A DNA stretch of 64,000 bases from Streptomyces sp. NBC_00335 (GTDB taxonomy: Bacteria > Actinomycetota > Actinomycetes > Streptomycetales > Streptomycetaceae), in NCBI RefSeq assembly GCF_036127095.1, contig NZ_CP108006.1:1116001-1180000 (forward strand), written 5' to 3'. The position numbers and the translations under genes are program-made. This document shows, piece by piece, positions 1 to 8,457 of the stretch. How positions within the stretch are numbered: the stretch's first letter is position 1; each line of letters starts with the position of its first letter. The notes under the pieces are model-generated. The model worked only from the letters and a program-made list of their open reading frames with translations. It was not told the origin of the DNA and searched no databases.

Positions 1-1037
<1,037 letters not shown>

Positions 1038-1064
1038 TCCGAGTGGCCCGACCGGCCCCGATGG

Positions 1065-1095
1065 CCCCGGACCGGGGGATGGCGCCGGTCCGGGG
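1065..1095 (+). terminator. Hairpin terminator after the sugar-ABC ATPase gene
   Basis: A perfect 11-bp stem is formed by CCCCGGACCGG (1065-1075) and CCGGTCCGGGG (1085-1095) with a 9-nt loop, 28 bases after the stop codon. There is no long T run, which is usual for Streptomyces terminators. It separates the ATPase gene from the tRNA-like element downstream. Confidence 0.7.
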
Positions 1096-1187
1096 CTCTC
1101 CCGTGCGGGAGCGGTTGCTCCGGACGCTCCGGACGCTCCGGCAACCCCGTGGCGCCGGCGCCCTCGGCCGGGGTAGGTTCCCTGCCA

Positions 1188-1260
1188 CGGCGTGTAGCTC
1201 AGCAGCCAGAGCACCGGCCTGCACAGCCGGAGGGCGCAGGGGCAGGACCTGCCACGCCGA
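1188..1260 (+). tRNA. tRNA-like element, anticodon GCA (Cys), with non-canonical D and T loops
   Basis: The 73 bases fold into a complete cloverleaf. The acceptor stem is CGGCGTG with CACGCCG (7 bp, perfect). The D stem is GCTC with GAGC, and the anticodon stem CCGGC with GCCGG around loop CTGCACA. A 5-nt variable region is followed by the T stem, GCAGG with CCTGC, and a discriminator A. U8, A14, A21 and U33 are kept. The T loop, however, is GGCAGGA instead of the TTCRANY consensus, and the D loop AGCAGCCA lacks the GG pair that normally docks with it, so both halves of the elbow contact are missing together. CCA is not encoded. A TAGGTT -10-like hexamer sits at 1174-1179, about 8 bases upstream. 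The element ends two bases before the next ATG. It could be a divergent tRNA-Cys, a degenerate copy, or a tRNA mimic acting as a leader for the next gene. Confidence 0.5.
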
Positions 1261-1262
1261 CG

Positions 1263-2729
1263 ATGACCGAGAACACGATCCCGTACGCGACGCAGGTCCG
1301 AACGGCCGGCGAGGTGGCGCGGCTGCTCGCACGGCGACGACCGAAGCGCGCCCTCGCCGCGGAGCGCGAGGCCCTGACCGTGTGGCGCCCCTTCGAGGAC
1401 GAGCTCCTCGCGTACTGGCTGCGCGGCGCGGACGCCACCCTCGCGGAGGGTGCCGACCTGCTCGACCGGTACGAGGCCCTCGCGGCGGCGCACCCCCTGA
1501 CCAGCCGGCACCGCGACCCTCGGTCCCCCGCGGCGATCCTGCGCCGGGCCGTGCGGGAGCGGGTCTCGGGTCGCGAACTTCCGCCCGGGCCGGACGGGTT
1601 GGTCCACCACGCCACGGCGTCGATGGTGGCCCGGCACGGAGCCCCCGGTTCCGCCGCGCACACCCGGATGCGCCAGGATCAGGCCCGCCGGGCGGCCCGG
1701 CCCGCGCACCACGAACTGGCCGCGCTGGTGAGCCGCCGCCTGGCCCGGCTCGACCAGGACTCCGGACTCTCCGACGTGGACGCACCCGTCGCCCCGGTCA
1801 CCGCCGAGGAAGCCCGGGAGACCGGCCTGCCCGTCGGGACCCGGGTGCCCGCGTACGTGCGCGCCCTCGTCGCCACCGCCCTGCGCGCCCCCGCGGACGT
1901 GCTCGTCCAACGGGGCGTCGCCACCTCGGCGGAGGACACGGCCGGCCTGGCGGGACCGCTCCTCGACGCGGAACTCGCCCGGGGCCTCCGTCCGTACACC
2001 GCCGACGGACCGGAAGGACGGGAATCCGCGCGCGCCGCGCTGCGCCGACTCGCCGCGTTCGGCCTGGAGTCCTTCCCCGGAGCCGACCCGACGCCCCGGT
2101 TCCTTGCACAACTGGCCGCGCTCGCCGACCGGGCCGGGCTCTGCGCCTCCTTCGTCCTGGACCCCTACGCCGACAACTACACCGGGACCGTGACCGCAAG
2201 CGTGCTCCCCGCCGCGCGCGTGAGCGCGGAGCTGCTGCACGGGACCCCGTACGCGCGCTACTACGGCATCGACTTCGTGGCGCTGCGGGAGCTGGCCCGG
2301 GCGGACGACCGGGAGGGCTTCCAGCGGCTGTGCGTCGAGCGCGCGGCCCTCCCGCGGCCCGGCCACCGGCCTGAGCGGCCGCCGCCCTCCCCCGCCTTGG
2401 CCAAGAACCCCGCGATGGTCGAGCAGGTCCGGATCCTCACCGCAGGCAATCTCGCGCCGCTGATCAGGGAGTTCGGTGTCGTTCCGAGCGCAGGCTGGGA
2501 CTCCCTTGCCCGCGCCTCGTTCACCGAGGCACGCCACCGGGGAGCCACCGCGAAGCGGATGGCCCGTGCCTGGCGGCACCTGCTGTTCCACCTGTCGCAG
2601 TGCGACGCCGAGCGGCGTGCGGCCGTCCTCGACTGGATCGACTCCGAGACCGCCCGTCTGCCGGTCGGCAGGGCCGCCCGGCTCGCGCCCCTGATCGCAG
2701 ACACCCGCAGCGCTTGCGAGTTGCCCTAG
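1263..2729 (+). CDS. Protein of unknown function, 488 aa
   Basis: I do not recognise this family. The protein begins MTENTIPYAT and appears soluble, Arg/Ala-rich and mostly helical, with no signal peptide, membrane segment or metal-binding cluster. A Pro-rich linker near residues 365-375 (PERPPPSP) separates a long N-terminal region from a C-terminal helical segment of about 110 residues. ATG 1263 is chosen because it is the first in-frame start after the tRNA-like element. No clear Shine-Dalgarno sequence precedes it, and the frame stays open upstream to 1149 through the cloverleaf, so the true start is uncertain. If the element is transcribed, gene and cloverleaf would share one transcript. 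A strong hairpin overlaps the stop codon. Confidence 0.7.
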   Translation: MTENTIPYATQVRTAGEVARLLARRRPKRALAAEREALTVWRPFEDELLAYWLRGADATLAEGADLLDRYEALAAAHPLTSRHRDPRSPAAILRRAVRERVSGRELPPGPDGLVHHATASMVARHGAPGSAAHTRMRQDQARRAARPAHHELAALVSRRLARLDQDSGLSDVDAPVAPVTAEEARETGLPVGTRVPAYVRALVATALRAPADVLVQRGVATSAEDTAGLAGPLLDAELARGLRPYTADGPEGRESARAALRRLAAFGLESFPGADPTPRFLAQLAALADRAGLCASFVLDPYADNYTGTVTASVLPAARVSAELLHGTPYARYYGIDFVALRELARADDREGFQRLCVERAALPRPGHRPERPPPSPALAKNPAMVEQVRILTAGNLAPLIREFGVVPSAGWDSLARASFTEARHRGATAKRMARAWRHLLFHLSQCDAERRAAVLDWIDSETARLPVGRAARLAPLIADTRSACELP

Positions 2730-2765
2730 TGCTGTGGCCGGCGAACCTTCCCGGTCACAGCACTA
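2727..2765. terminator. Bidirectional terminator between convergent genes
   Basis: A 15-bp inverted repeat (2727-2741 with 2751-2765, one G.T mismatch) has a 9-nt loop. It begins at the TAG stop of the upstream + gene and ends five bases before the stop of the - strand stress-protein gene, so it can serve both. Confidence 0.8.
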
Positions 2766-2769
2766 GGCA

Positions 2770-3738
2770 CTACCCCCGTGCGGGCACCACCGCCACCGGG
2801 CACAGCGCGTGCAGCAGTACCGCGGTGGACACCGAGCCCATCAGCAGGGAGTCGGCCCGCAGGCGGCGGCGGTGGCGGCCCACCACGATGAGGTCGGCCC
2901 GCTGGGAGGCGGTGACCAGACGGCCGGCCGGGTCGCCGGGGGCGACAACCGCTTCGACGGTGACGTCGGGGTAGTGCCTGGTCAGGTACGGCTGGAGGCG
3001 CGTGCGCTGGTTCTCGGCGAGTTCCCGGGCCGTTTCGGTGGCCTCGCCGCCGGCCGTGCCCGGCGGGTAGCCGCCGCCGCGTTCCGCGACGAGGGAGCCC
3101 ACCAGCGTGAGCGAGGACAGCGGGACCAGGTGCGTGGAGACGACCTGGAGCACCGCGCCCCGGCGGCGGGCCTCCGCGAAGGCGAAGTCGACGACGTCCT
3201 CGGCGGTCTCGTCGGGTGCCAGGCCCAGCACGACCCTGCGTTCGCCGCCCGGGGCCCGCGCTCCGGCCTCCTGCGTGACGAGCCGCGCGGTGTGCGGGAC
3301 GACCACGACCGGGCAGGGCGACTGGGCCGCGCACACCCGGCTGTTGGAGCCGAGCAGCAGGCTGGCGAAGCCGCCGAGGCCGCGCGAGCCCATGACCAGG
3401 AGCTGCGCTCCCGCCGCCAGTTCGGTCAGGGTCGCGGAGGGGGTTCCGTCGCGGGAGACGTAGGTGACGGGCGGCAGGTCCTCCCGCCCCGCCAGCCGCG
3501 CCCGTACCGCGTCCAGCACCGGATCGGTGTCCCGGTCGTGCGGCGGTACGAGCGCCTCCCCGGGGGCGTGGACGCGCAGGGCCTCCGGCCGTACGTGTGC
3601 CACGTGGAGGTCGGCTCCGCGCGTGCGGGCGGTGTCGAGGGCCCAGTCCAGGGTCCTCAGGCTGTGTTCCGAGCCGTCCACGGCGGCCAGCACCGGGCGG
3701 CTGGAGGCGGGGGCGGGACCGGCCGAGTTGGTCTGCAT
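2770..3738 (-). CDS. Universal stress protein with two tandem UspA domains, 322 aa
   Basis: This is a cytoplasmic stress protein of the UspA superfamily with two domains (about residues 15-155 and 165-320). The first ends in the ATP-binding signature G-x2-G-x9-G-S (GSRGLGGFASLLLGSNS). In the second the signature is altered (GRHRRRLRADSLLMGSVST), so nucleotide binding there may be weak. Two-domain Usp proteins of this type are common in actinobacteria, often under redox or dormancy control. ATG 3738 is preceded by GGAGGGTGGAGG. A single-domain Usp lies nearby on the opposite strand (4335-4784), separated by a small membrane protein. Confidence 0.92.
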   Translation of the reverse strand: MQTNSAGPAPASSRPVLAAVDGSEHSLRTLDWALDTARTRGADLHVAHVRPEALRVHAPGEALVPPHDRDTDPVLDAVRARLAGREDLPPVTYVSRDGTPSATLTELAAGAQLLVMGSRGLGGFASLLLGSNSRVCAAQSPCPVVVVPHTARLVTQEAGARAPGGERRVVLGLAPDETAEDVVDFAFAEARRRGAVLQVVSTHLVPLSSLTLVGSLVAERGGGYPPGTAGGEATETARELAENQRTRLQPYLTRHYPDVTVEAVVAPGDPAGRLVTASQRADLIVVGRHRRRLRADSLLMGSVSTAVLLHALCPVAVVPARG

Positions 3739-3786
3739 GCCTCCACCCTCCGGCGGGGCGGACCCGGCGGGCAGGGACCGAAGGCC

Positions 3787-4143
3787 CTACTTCACGCGGT
3801 AGTCGGCCTTCTCGGCGAGCTTGCCGTCCTTGTAGCAGAAGCGCAGCACCGTGTCGCCGTTCCCGGAGTCGGACAGGTACCAGGAGCACTGGCTGCCGGC
3901 GGGCACGGCGGGGCCGCCGTCCTTGAGGGCCGAGGTGACGAAGCTTTCGCCGGACGGCAGCTTGGCGCGGACCTCGGCCTCGGAGTCGCCGACCTTGACG
4001 GCCTCGTACACCTTCTGGTCGACGAGGGTCTTGTCGGCCACGTCGATGACCTTCCCCACCCCGAACAGCAGCGCCACGAGCAGTCCGATCCCCAGCACCC
4101 CGGCCACCGCACAGCCGATCAGACATCCATTGCGTCGCGCCAC
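3787..4143 (-). CDS. Small membrane-anchored protein of unknown function, 118 aa
   Basis: The N-terminus carries one hydrophobic segment (about residues 7-30, GCLIGCAVAGVLGIGLLVAL), followed by an outward-facing acidic/polar domain of about 85 residues. Cys90 and Cys104 in that domain could form a disulfide. No lipobox is seen. The start is GTG at 4143, preceded by GAGGAG six bases away. The gene ends 48 bases upstream of the tandem Usp gene on the same strand, so the two may be co-transcribed. The family and function are unknown to me. Confidence 0.75.
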   Translation of the reverse strand: MARRNGCLIGCAVAGVLGIGLLVALLFGVGKVIDVADKTLVDQKVYEAVKVGDSEAEVRAKLPSGESFVTSALKDGGPAVPAGSQCSWYLSDSGNGDTVLRFCYKDGKLAEKADYRVK

Positions 4144-4334
4144 GTCGAGCTCCTCGTTCCTCTGTCATCGCCGGACGGTTTCCGTCCGTGCTCCCGACTC
4201 TCGCAAGCGCGGGCGGCCGCCGCTGTTCTCCAAAGTCTTCGGTCCGCGCAACGATCGTCGTTCGAGGTCGGACCGGGTGCGACGTGTATACAGGGGATGA
4301 GAACGATCATTCGGACGAAACGTGAGGAACCATC

Positions 4335-4784
4335 GTGAGCCAGAACACCGAGCCTCTGATCGTCGTCGGCGTGGACGGTTCGAACCACTCGAAGCAGGCC
4401 CTGCGCTGGGCCGTGGCCCAGGCGAAGGCCATCGGCGGCCGCGTGCACGCCGTGATGAGCTGGGACTGGAACACCAACCCCTTCGGCATCAGCCCGGCCG
4501 AGCAGACCGATCTGGTGCACGCCGAGGACGCGGCCCGGCAGAAGCTCGCGGACACCGTGGCGGAGGCGGTCGGCACCTCGCCGGGCGTTCCGGTCTTCCG
4601 CCGGGTCGAGCAGGGCTCGCCCGCGCAGGTGCTGGTGGAGGCCTCGAAGGAGGCGGCGCTGACGGTCGTCGGCACCCGCGGCTACGGCGGCATCAAGGGC
4701 GCGCTGCTGGGCTCGGTGAGCCAGCAGGTGGTCCAGTACGCGGCCAGTACCGTCGTCGTGGTCCGCGAGGACGGCTCCGCCTGA
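4335..4784 (+). CDS. Universal stress protein, single UspA domain, 149 aa
   Basis: This is a compact UspA-fold protein. The N-terminal strand (LIVVGVDGSNHSKQAL) holds the Asp that contacts ATP. The C-terminal signature G-x2-G-x9-G-S (GTRGYGGIKGALLGSVSQ) is intact, so it should bind ATP. The start is GTG 4335, with GAGGAA about five bases upstream. The 190-bp divergent region before it contains the palindromic octamer TGTATACA, near 4285-4293, which could be part of its promoter or an operator. It forms a stress-protein island with the tandem Usp at 2770-3738. Confidence 0.92.
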   Translation: MSQNTEPLIVVGVDGSNHSKQALRWAVAQAKAIGGRVHAVMSWDWNTNPFGISPAEQTDLVHAEDAARQKLADTVAEAVGTSPGVPVFRRVEQGSPAQVLVEASKEAALTVVGTRGYGGIKGALLGSVSQQVVQYAASTVVVVREDGSA

Positions 4785-4808
4785 GGGACACGGCCCCGGC
4801 CGGGCCGC

Positions 4809-5759
4809 TCAGGACGGCGCGGCGCCGAGGTCCGCCGGGTCGGTGTTGGCCCCGCAGAGCACCACGGCGACCCGTTCCCCGAGCGGCCCGGGCGCGGTGC
4901 GTACGGCCGCCAGGGCGGTCGCCGCGCCCGCTTCGACCACGATGCGGTGCTCGTCCCAGAGCGCGCGCCGGGCCGCGGTGATCGCCGCGTCCGGGACCAG
5001 GACGGAGGCGGCGTTGGGGGCCCGCACCGCGGCCAGCGCGTCCGCCGAGACCCGGGTGGCCCCGAGGGAGTCGGAGGCCACCGAATCCACGGGGACGTCC
5101 ACGAGCCGGCCGGCTTCCAGGGCCGCGTTCAGGGCCCGGCAGTTCTCCGGCTCGGCCGCGACGACCCGTACGCCGTGTTCCCGCGCGGCGGTCGCGATCC
5201 CGGCGAACAGCCCGCCGCCGCCGACCGCCACGACGACCGTGTCCAGACCGGGCAGGGCGGCGCGGATCTCGTCGAGCAGGGTCCCGGCGCCCGCCGCGAT
5301 GAGCGGATGGTCGTACGCGTGACTGCTCAGCGCCCCGCTCCCGGCGGCGAACTCCTGGCATGCGGCGAGGGCTTGGGCGTACCGGTCGCCGACGAGCCGT
5401 ACGTCGGCCCCGTAGCCGCGCAGCCGCTCCACCTTCACGCGCGGGGCCGTGCCCGGCAGGAACACGGTGGCGGGCACGCCCTCGGCGCGGGCCGCCCAGG
5501 CGCAGGCGAGGCCGGCGTTGCCGCCGGAGGCGATGGTGACCCCGGTGTCGGGGAGGCTCCCGGCGGCGCGGTGCGCGGCGAGGAAGTTGCGGGCGCCGCG
5601 CGCCTTGAAGGAGCCGGTGTGCTGGAGGTACTCCAGGGCGTACGAGATCCCTCCGCCCGCCGGTATGACCGTGACGGGCCGTACGGCCCCGGCGATCCGG
5701 TCGGCGGCGGCGCGCACTGCGCCGTAGTCGAGGGACACCGCGTCGAGCTGCTGTTCCAT
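4809..5759 (-). CDS. PLP-dependent threonine/serine dehydratase-like enzyme, 316 aa
   Basis: This is a fold-type II PLP enzyme of the threonine/serine ammonia-lyase group, expected to convert Thr (or Ser) to a 2-oxo acid and ammonia. The PLP lysine lies in TGSFKARGARNF, the phosphate-binding glycine loop is VGGGGLFAG, and an asparagine loop (SGGNAGLACAWAA) binds the substrate carboxylate. At 316 residues it is the short catabolic form with no ACT regulatory domain. Related hydroxy-amino-acid lyases or racemases cannot be excluded. ATG 5759 has AGGAG upstream. A TetR-family gene precedes it on the same strand, 31 bases away, and probably controls it. Confidence 0.85.
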   Translation of the reverse strand: MEQQLDAVSLDYGAVRAAADRIAGAVRPVTVIPAGGGISYALEYLQHTGSFKARGARNFLAAHRAAGSLPDTGVTIASGGNAGLACAWAARAEGVPATVFLPGTAPRVKVERLRGYGADVRLVGDRYAQALAACQEFAAGSGALSSHAYDHPLIAAGAGTLLDEIRAALPGLDTVVVAVGGGGLFAGIATAAREHGVRVVAAEPENCRALNAALEAGRLVDVPVDSVASDSLGATRVSADALAAVRAPNAASVLVPDAAITAARRALWDEHRIVVEAGAATALAAVRTAPGPLGERVAVVLCGANTDPADLGAAPS

Positions 5760-5790
5760 GGACCCGTACTCCTGTCGTTCGAAACTCTTC

Positions 5791-6435
5791 TCAGGCGCCG
5801 GCGGGCCGGTTCGCCTCGATCAGCTGGCGCAGGGCGCCGTAGTACACCTCGTGGTCGGTCAGGGAGGGCAGTACGTCGGCCAGCCCGGCCGAGAGCACGG
5901 GGAACGCGGCGGGGTCCAGGGCGGCCAGCGCCGCGCGCGAGGCGGCGGTGGCGGCGGCCGGGTCCCGGTGGTCGACGAAGGCCGCGCTGCCCAGGGTCAG
6001 CAGGTACATCCGCCGGTACACGGTCATCGCCCCGGCGGGGGTCATCCCGGCGGCCACGCTGTCGGCGAGCGCCGGTTCCACGAGCCGGGCGAGCAGCTGC
6101 CGGCCGAGCCAGGGGCGGCCGCCGCGCAGGATCATCAGCCCGGGGTGGTCGGCGAGGAGCCGGTAGAGGGCGGTGAACCGCCGCTCGGTGGCTTCGGCCC
6201 AGCCCACCCCGGCCGGGATCTCGGGCAGCTGGGCGGCGAGGTGCTCGGTGCAGAGGTCGAGCAGGCCGGCGAGGTCGGTGCAGCGGCGCTGGACGGTGGC
6301 GTGCGAGACGTCGAGCCGCTCGGCGAGGGCCCGGAAGCTGAGCGCGGCGGGCCCCTGGTCGTCGAGGATCCGCAGGGCGGCGGCGGCGATCGCCTCGGGG
6401 GTGGCGCGGTCCAGGGCGGCTGATCTTCTCGGCAT
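5791..6435 (-). CDS. TetR/AcrR-family transcriptional regulator, 214 aa
   Basis: The N-terminal HTH (about residues 15-60: AIAAAALRILDD, ALAERLDVSHATVQR) is of TetR type. The rest is a helical ligand-binding and dimerisation domain. In-frame starts exist at 6435 (ATG), 6444 (ATG) and 6462 (GTG). I prefer 6435 because a palindrome (6438-6450) would then lie immediately upstream as an operator; the longer forms would place it inside the coding region. The gene is followed at 31 bp by the dehydratase gene on the same strand, so autoregulation with control of that gene is the simplest reading. Confidence 0.85.
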   Translation of the reverse strand: MPRRSAALDRATPEAIAAAALRILDDQGPAALSFRALAERLDVSHATVQRRCTDLAGLLDLCTEHLAAQLPEIPAGVGWAEATERRFTALYRLLADHPGLMILRGGRPWLGRQLLARLVEPALADSVAAGMTPAGAMTVYRRMYLLTLGSAAFVDHRDPAAATAASRAALAALDPAAFPVLSAGLADVLPSLTDHEVYYGALRQLIEANRPAGA

Positions 6436-6437
6436 GG

Positions 6438-6450
6438 GATACATCGTATC
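6438..6450. promoter_or_regulatory. Candidate TetR operator palindrome
   Basis: GATAC-ATC-GTATC is a perfect 5-bp inverted repeat with a 3-bp spacer, touching the preferred start of the TetR gene. Its position and AT content, unusual for this region, suggest an autoregulatory operator. Confidence 0.45.
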
Positions 6451-6615
6451 AGCCGCTGTCACAGCCAGCGTATCGAGCGACGCATTACCTCCTTCGCGCG
6501 TGCTCGACTACACCCATATTGCTGGTCATTGATCAATAACCCCCGACTTATGTTGACAGCGGGTAGTCACACCGCTGCACTGAGCCCTCGACAGCCCCCA
6601 CGTCAAGGAGACTCC

Positions 6616-8337
6616 GTGCCGCCTCGCCTGCGTGCGTCGCTCCCCTGTCTGACCGCGGCCGCCCTGCTCGCCCTCGCGCTCTGCCCCGCCCCCGCGGCGG
6701 CCGAGCCCCAGGCGACGTCGGACACCCCGCTCGCGCTCACCCCGCCCATGGGCTGGAACAACTGGGCGCACTACATGTGCGACATCGACGAGGCCAAGGT
6801 CGTGGCGAACGCGGACGCGCTCGTGGCCACCGGCCTGGCCGCCAAGGGCTACGACACCGTCACCATCGACGACTGCTGGATGACCAAGAGCCGCGACGCC
6901 GAGGGCAATCTGGTCGTCGACACGGAGAAGTTCCCGCACGGCATGGCCTGGCTCGGCGCGTACCTGCACGCCAGGAAGCTGAAGTTCGGCATCTACCAGG
7001 ACGCCGGCTCGCTCACCTGCGAGCGCTACCCCGGCAGCGGCTCCCCCGAGGGCGGCGGCCCCGACCACTACGCCCGCGACGCCCGGCAGTTCGCCTCCTG
7101 GGAGGTGGACTACGTCAAGATGGACGGCTGCAACCTCTGGGTGCCCGAGGGCAAGACCAAGGAGCAGGCCTACCGCGACGCCTACAACTCCGTCGCCAAG
7201 GCGCTGCGCGACAGCGGCCGGGACATGGTGCTGTCCGCCTCGGCGCCCGCCTACTTCCAGCAGGGCGAGTGGGGCGGATCCGACTGGCACAAGGTGATCG
7301 ACTGGGTCGGGGAGACCGGCCAGCTGTGGCGCGAGGGCCGCGACATCAAGGTCTACAAGCCGACCGCCCCGGGCACCTCGCGCTGGAGCTCGGTCATGGG
7401 CAACTACGGCTACAACCGCTGGCTGGGCCGGTACGCGGGCCCCGGCAACTGGAACGACCCCGACTTCCTGATCGCGGGCGCCCCCGGACTCAGCGCGGCG
7501 GAGAGCCGCAGCCAGGTCGGCCTGTGGGCCATGATGGCCGCGCCGTTCATCCTGTCCTCGCAGGTATCCGAGCTCACCCCGGACGGGCTCGCCGCCCTCG
7601 GGAACACCGATCTGATCGCGCTGGACCAGGACCCGATGGGCGTCCAGGGCGCGGTGGTCTCCTCGAACGCCACCTTCGACATCCTGGTGCGGCCGCTGGC
7701 GAACGGGGACCGCGCGGTCGCCGTGCTCAACCGGTCCGCCACCGCCCGCGACATCCGCGTACCGCTCGACGAGCTCGGGCTGGGGCTGGGCTCCTGCACC
7801 GTCGACGCGAAGGACCTGTGGACCGGTGAGACCCGCGAGGTGTCCGACACCTTGACCGGAACGCTGGCCGCGCACGACACGGGCGTCTGGCGGCTCACCC
7901 CGCGCACCGGCTGCGCCGAGCCCGTGCCCACCGGGCAGATCGCCGGCCGGGGCTCCGGCACGACCGCCGCCTGCGCCGACGGGGCGAACACCACCGGCGT
8001 CGGCGCCGTCGTGATGGCCGCCTGCACGGGGGCACCGGACCAGCGCTGGACCCTGGGCCGGTACGGCAGCCTGCGCCTGGCCGGCGCCTGCCTGTCGGCG
8101 GGCGAGGAGGGCCTCGTGGAGCTGGCCGACTGCTCGGGCGATCAGCGGCGCCGACAGCCGGGCCAGAGCTGGACCCCCCGCCGTGACGGGGCGCTGGTCG
8201 AGGACGCGAGCGGGCTCTGCCTGACGGCGCCGGCACCCGCGGCGGCCCCCGTCGAACCGGGCACCCCCGCCGAGCGGCTGCGGCTGACGCCCTGCGGCGA
8301 CCACCAGGTCGACCAGGCGTGGGCCCTGCCGGTCTGA
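6616..8337 (+). CDS. Secreted alpha-galactosidase, GH27, with ricin-type C-terminal domain, 573 aa
   Basis: It hydrolyses terminal alpha-D-galactose from oligosaccharides or glycoconjugates outside the cell. A signal peptide (about residues 1-31, ending ALCPAPAAAEP) is followed by the GH27 barrel. Hallmarks are PPMGWNNWAHY, IDDCWM, the nucleophile Asp170 in DYVKMDGCN, and the acid/base Asp in WNDPDF (about 280-283). The last ~130 residues are a beta-trefoil (ricin B/CBM13-like) carbohydrate-binding module with QRWTLGRYGSLRLAG-type repeats. GTG 6616 is chosen: AAGGAG lies five bases upstream and the signal peptide starts there. The frame is open earlier (6529) without a signal. A GH89 gene follows in the same direction. 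Confidence 0.93.
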   Translation: MPPRLRASLPCLTAAALLALALCPAPAAAEPQATSDTPLALTPPMGWNNWAHYMCDIDEAKVVANADALVATGLAAKGYDTVTIDDCWMTKSRDAEGNLVVDTEKFPHGMAWLGAYLHARKLKFGIYQDAGSLTCERYPGSGSPEGGGPDHYARDARQFASWEVDYVKMDGCNLWVPEGKTKEQAYRDAYNSVAKALRDSGRDMVLSASAPAYFQQGEWGGSDWHKVIDWVGETGQLWREGRDIKVYKPTAPGTSRWSSVMGNYGYNRWLGRYAGPGNWNDPDFLIAGAPGLSAAESRSQVGLWAMMAAPFILSSQVSELTPDGLAALGNTDLIALDQDPMGVQGAVVSSNATFDILVRPLANGDRAVAVLNRSATARDIRVPLDELGLGLGSCTVDAKDLWTGETREVSDTLTGTLAAHDTGVWRLTPRTGCAEPVPTGQIAGRGSGTTAACADGANTTGVGAVVMAACTGAPDQRWTLGRYGSLRLAGACLSAGEEGLVELADCSGDQRRRQPGQSWTPRRDGALVEDASGLCLTAPAPAAAPVEPGTPAERLRLTPCGDHQVDQAWALPV

Positions 8338-8457
8338 CGGCCCCGCCCCATGGGGAAGCAGACGAGGCATCAGACGAGGAAGCACCCACCCACCGAGCCG
8401 AGCGAGCCGGCCGCAGCGCCGGGGCCAACCGAGCCGACGAAAACGAGGACGACGCGC

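Noticed and set aside
1117..1140. Tandem GCTCCGGAC copies before the tRNA-like element
   Set aside because: Only two and a half copies of a 9-mer; too little to call a functional repeat.
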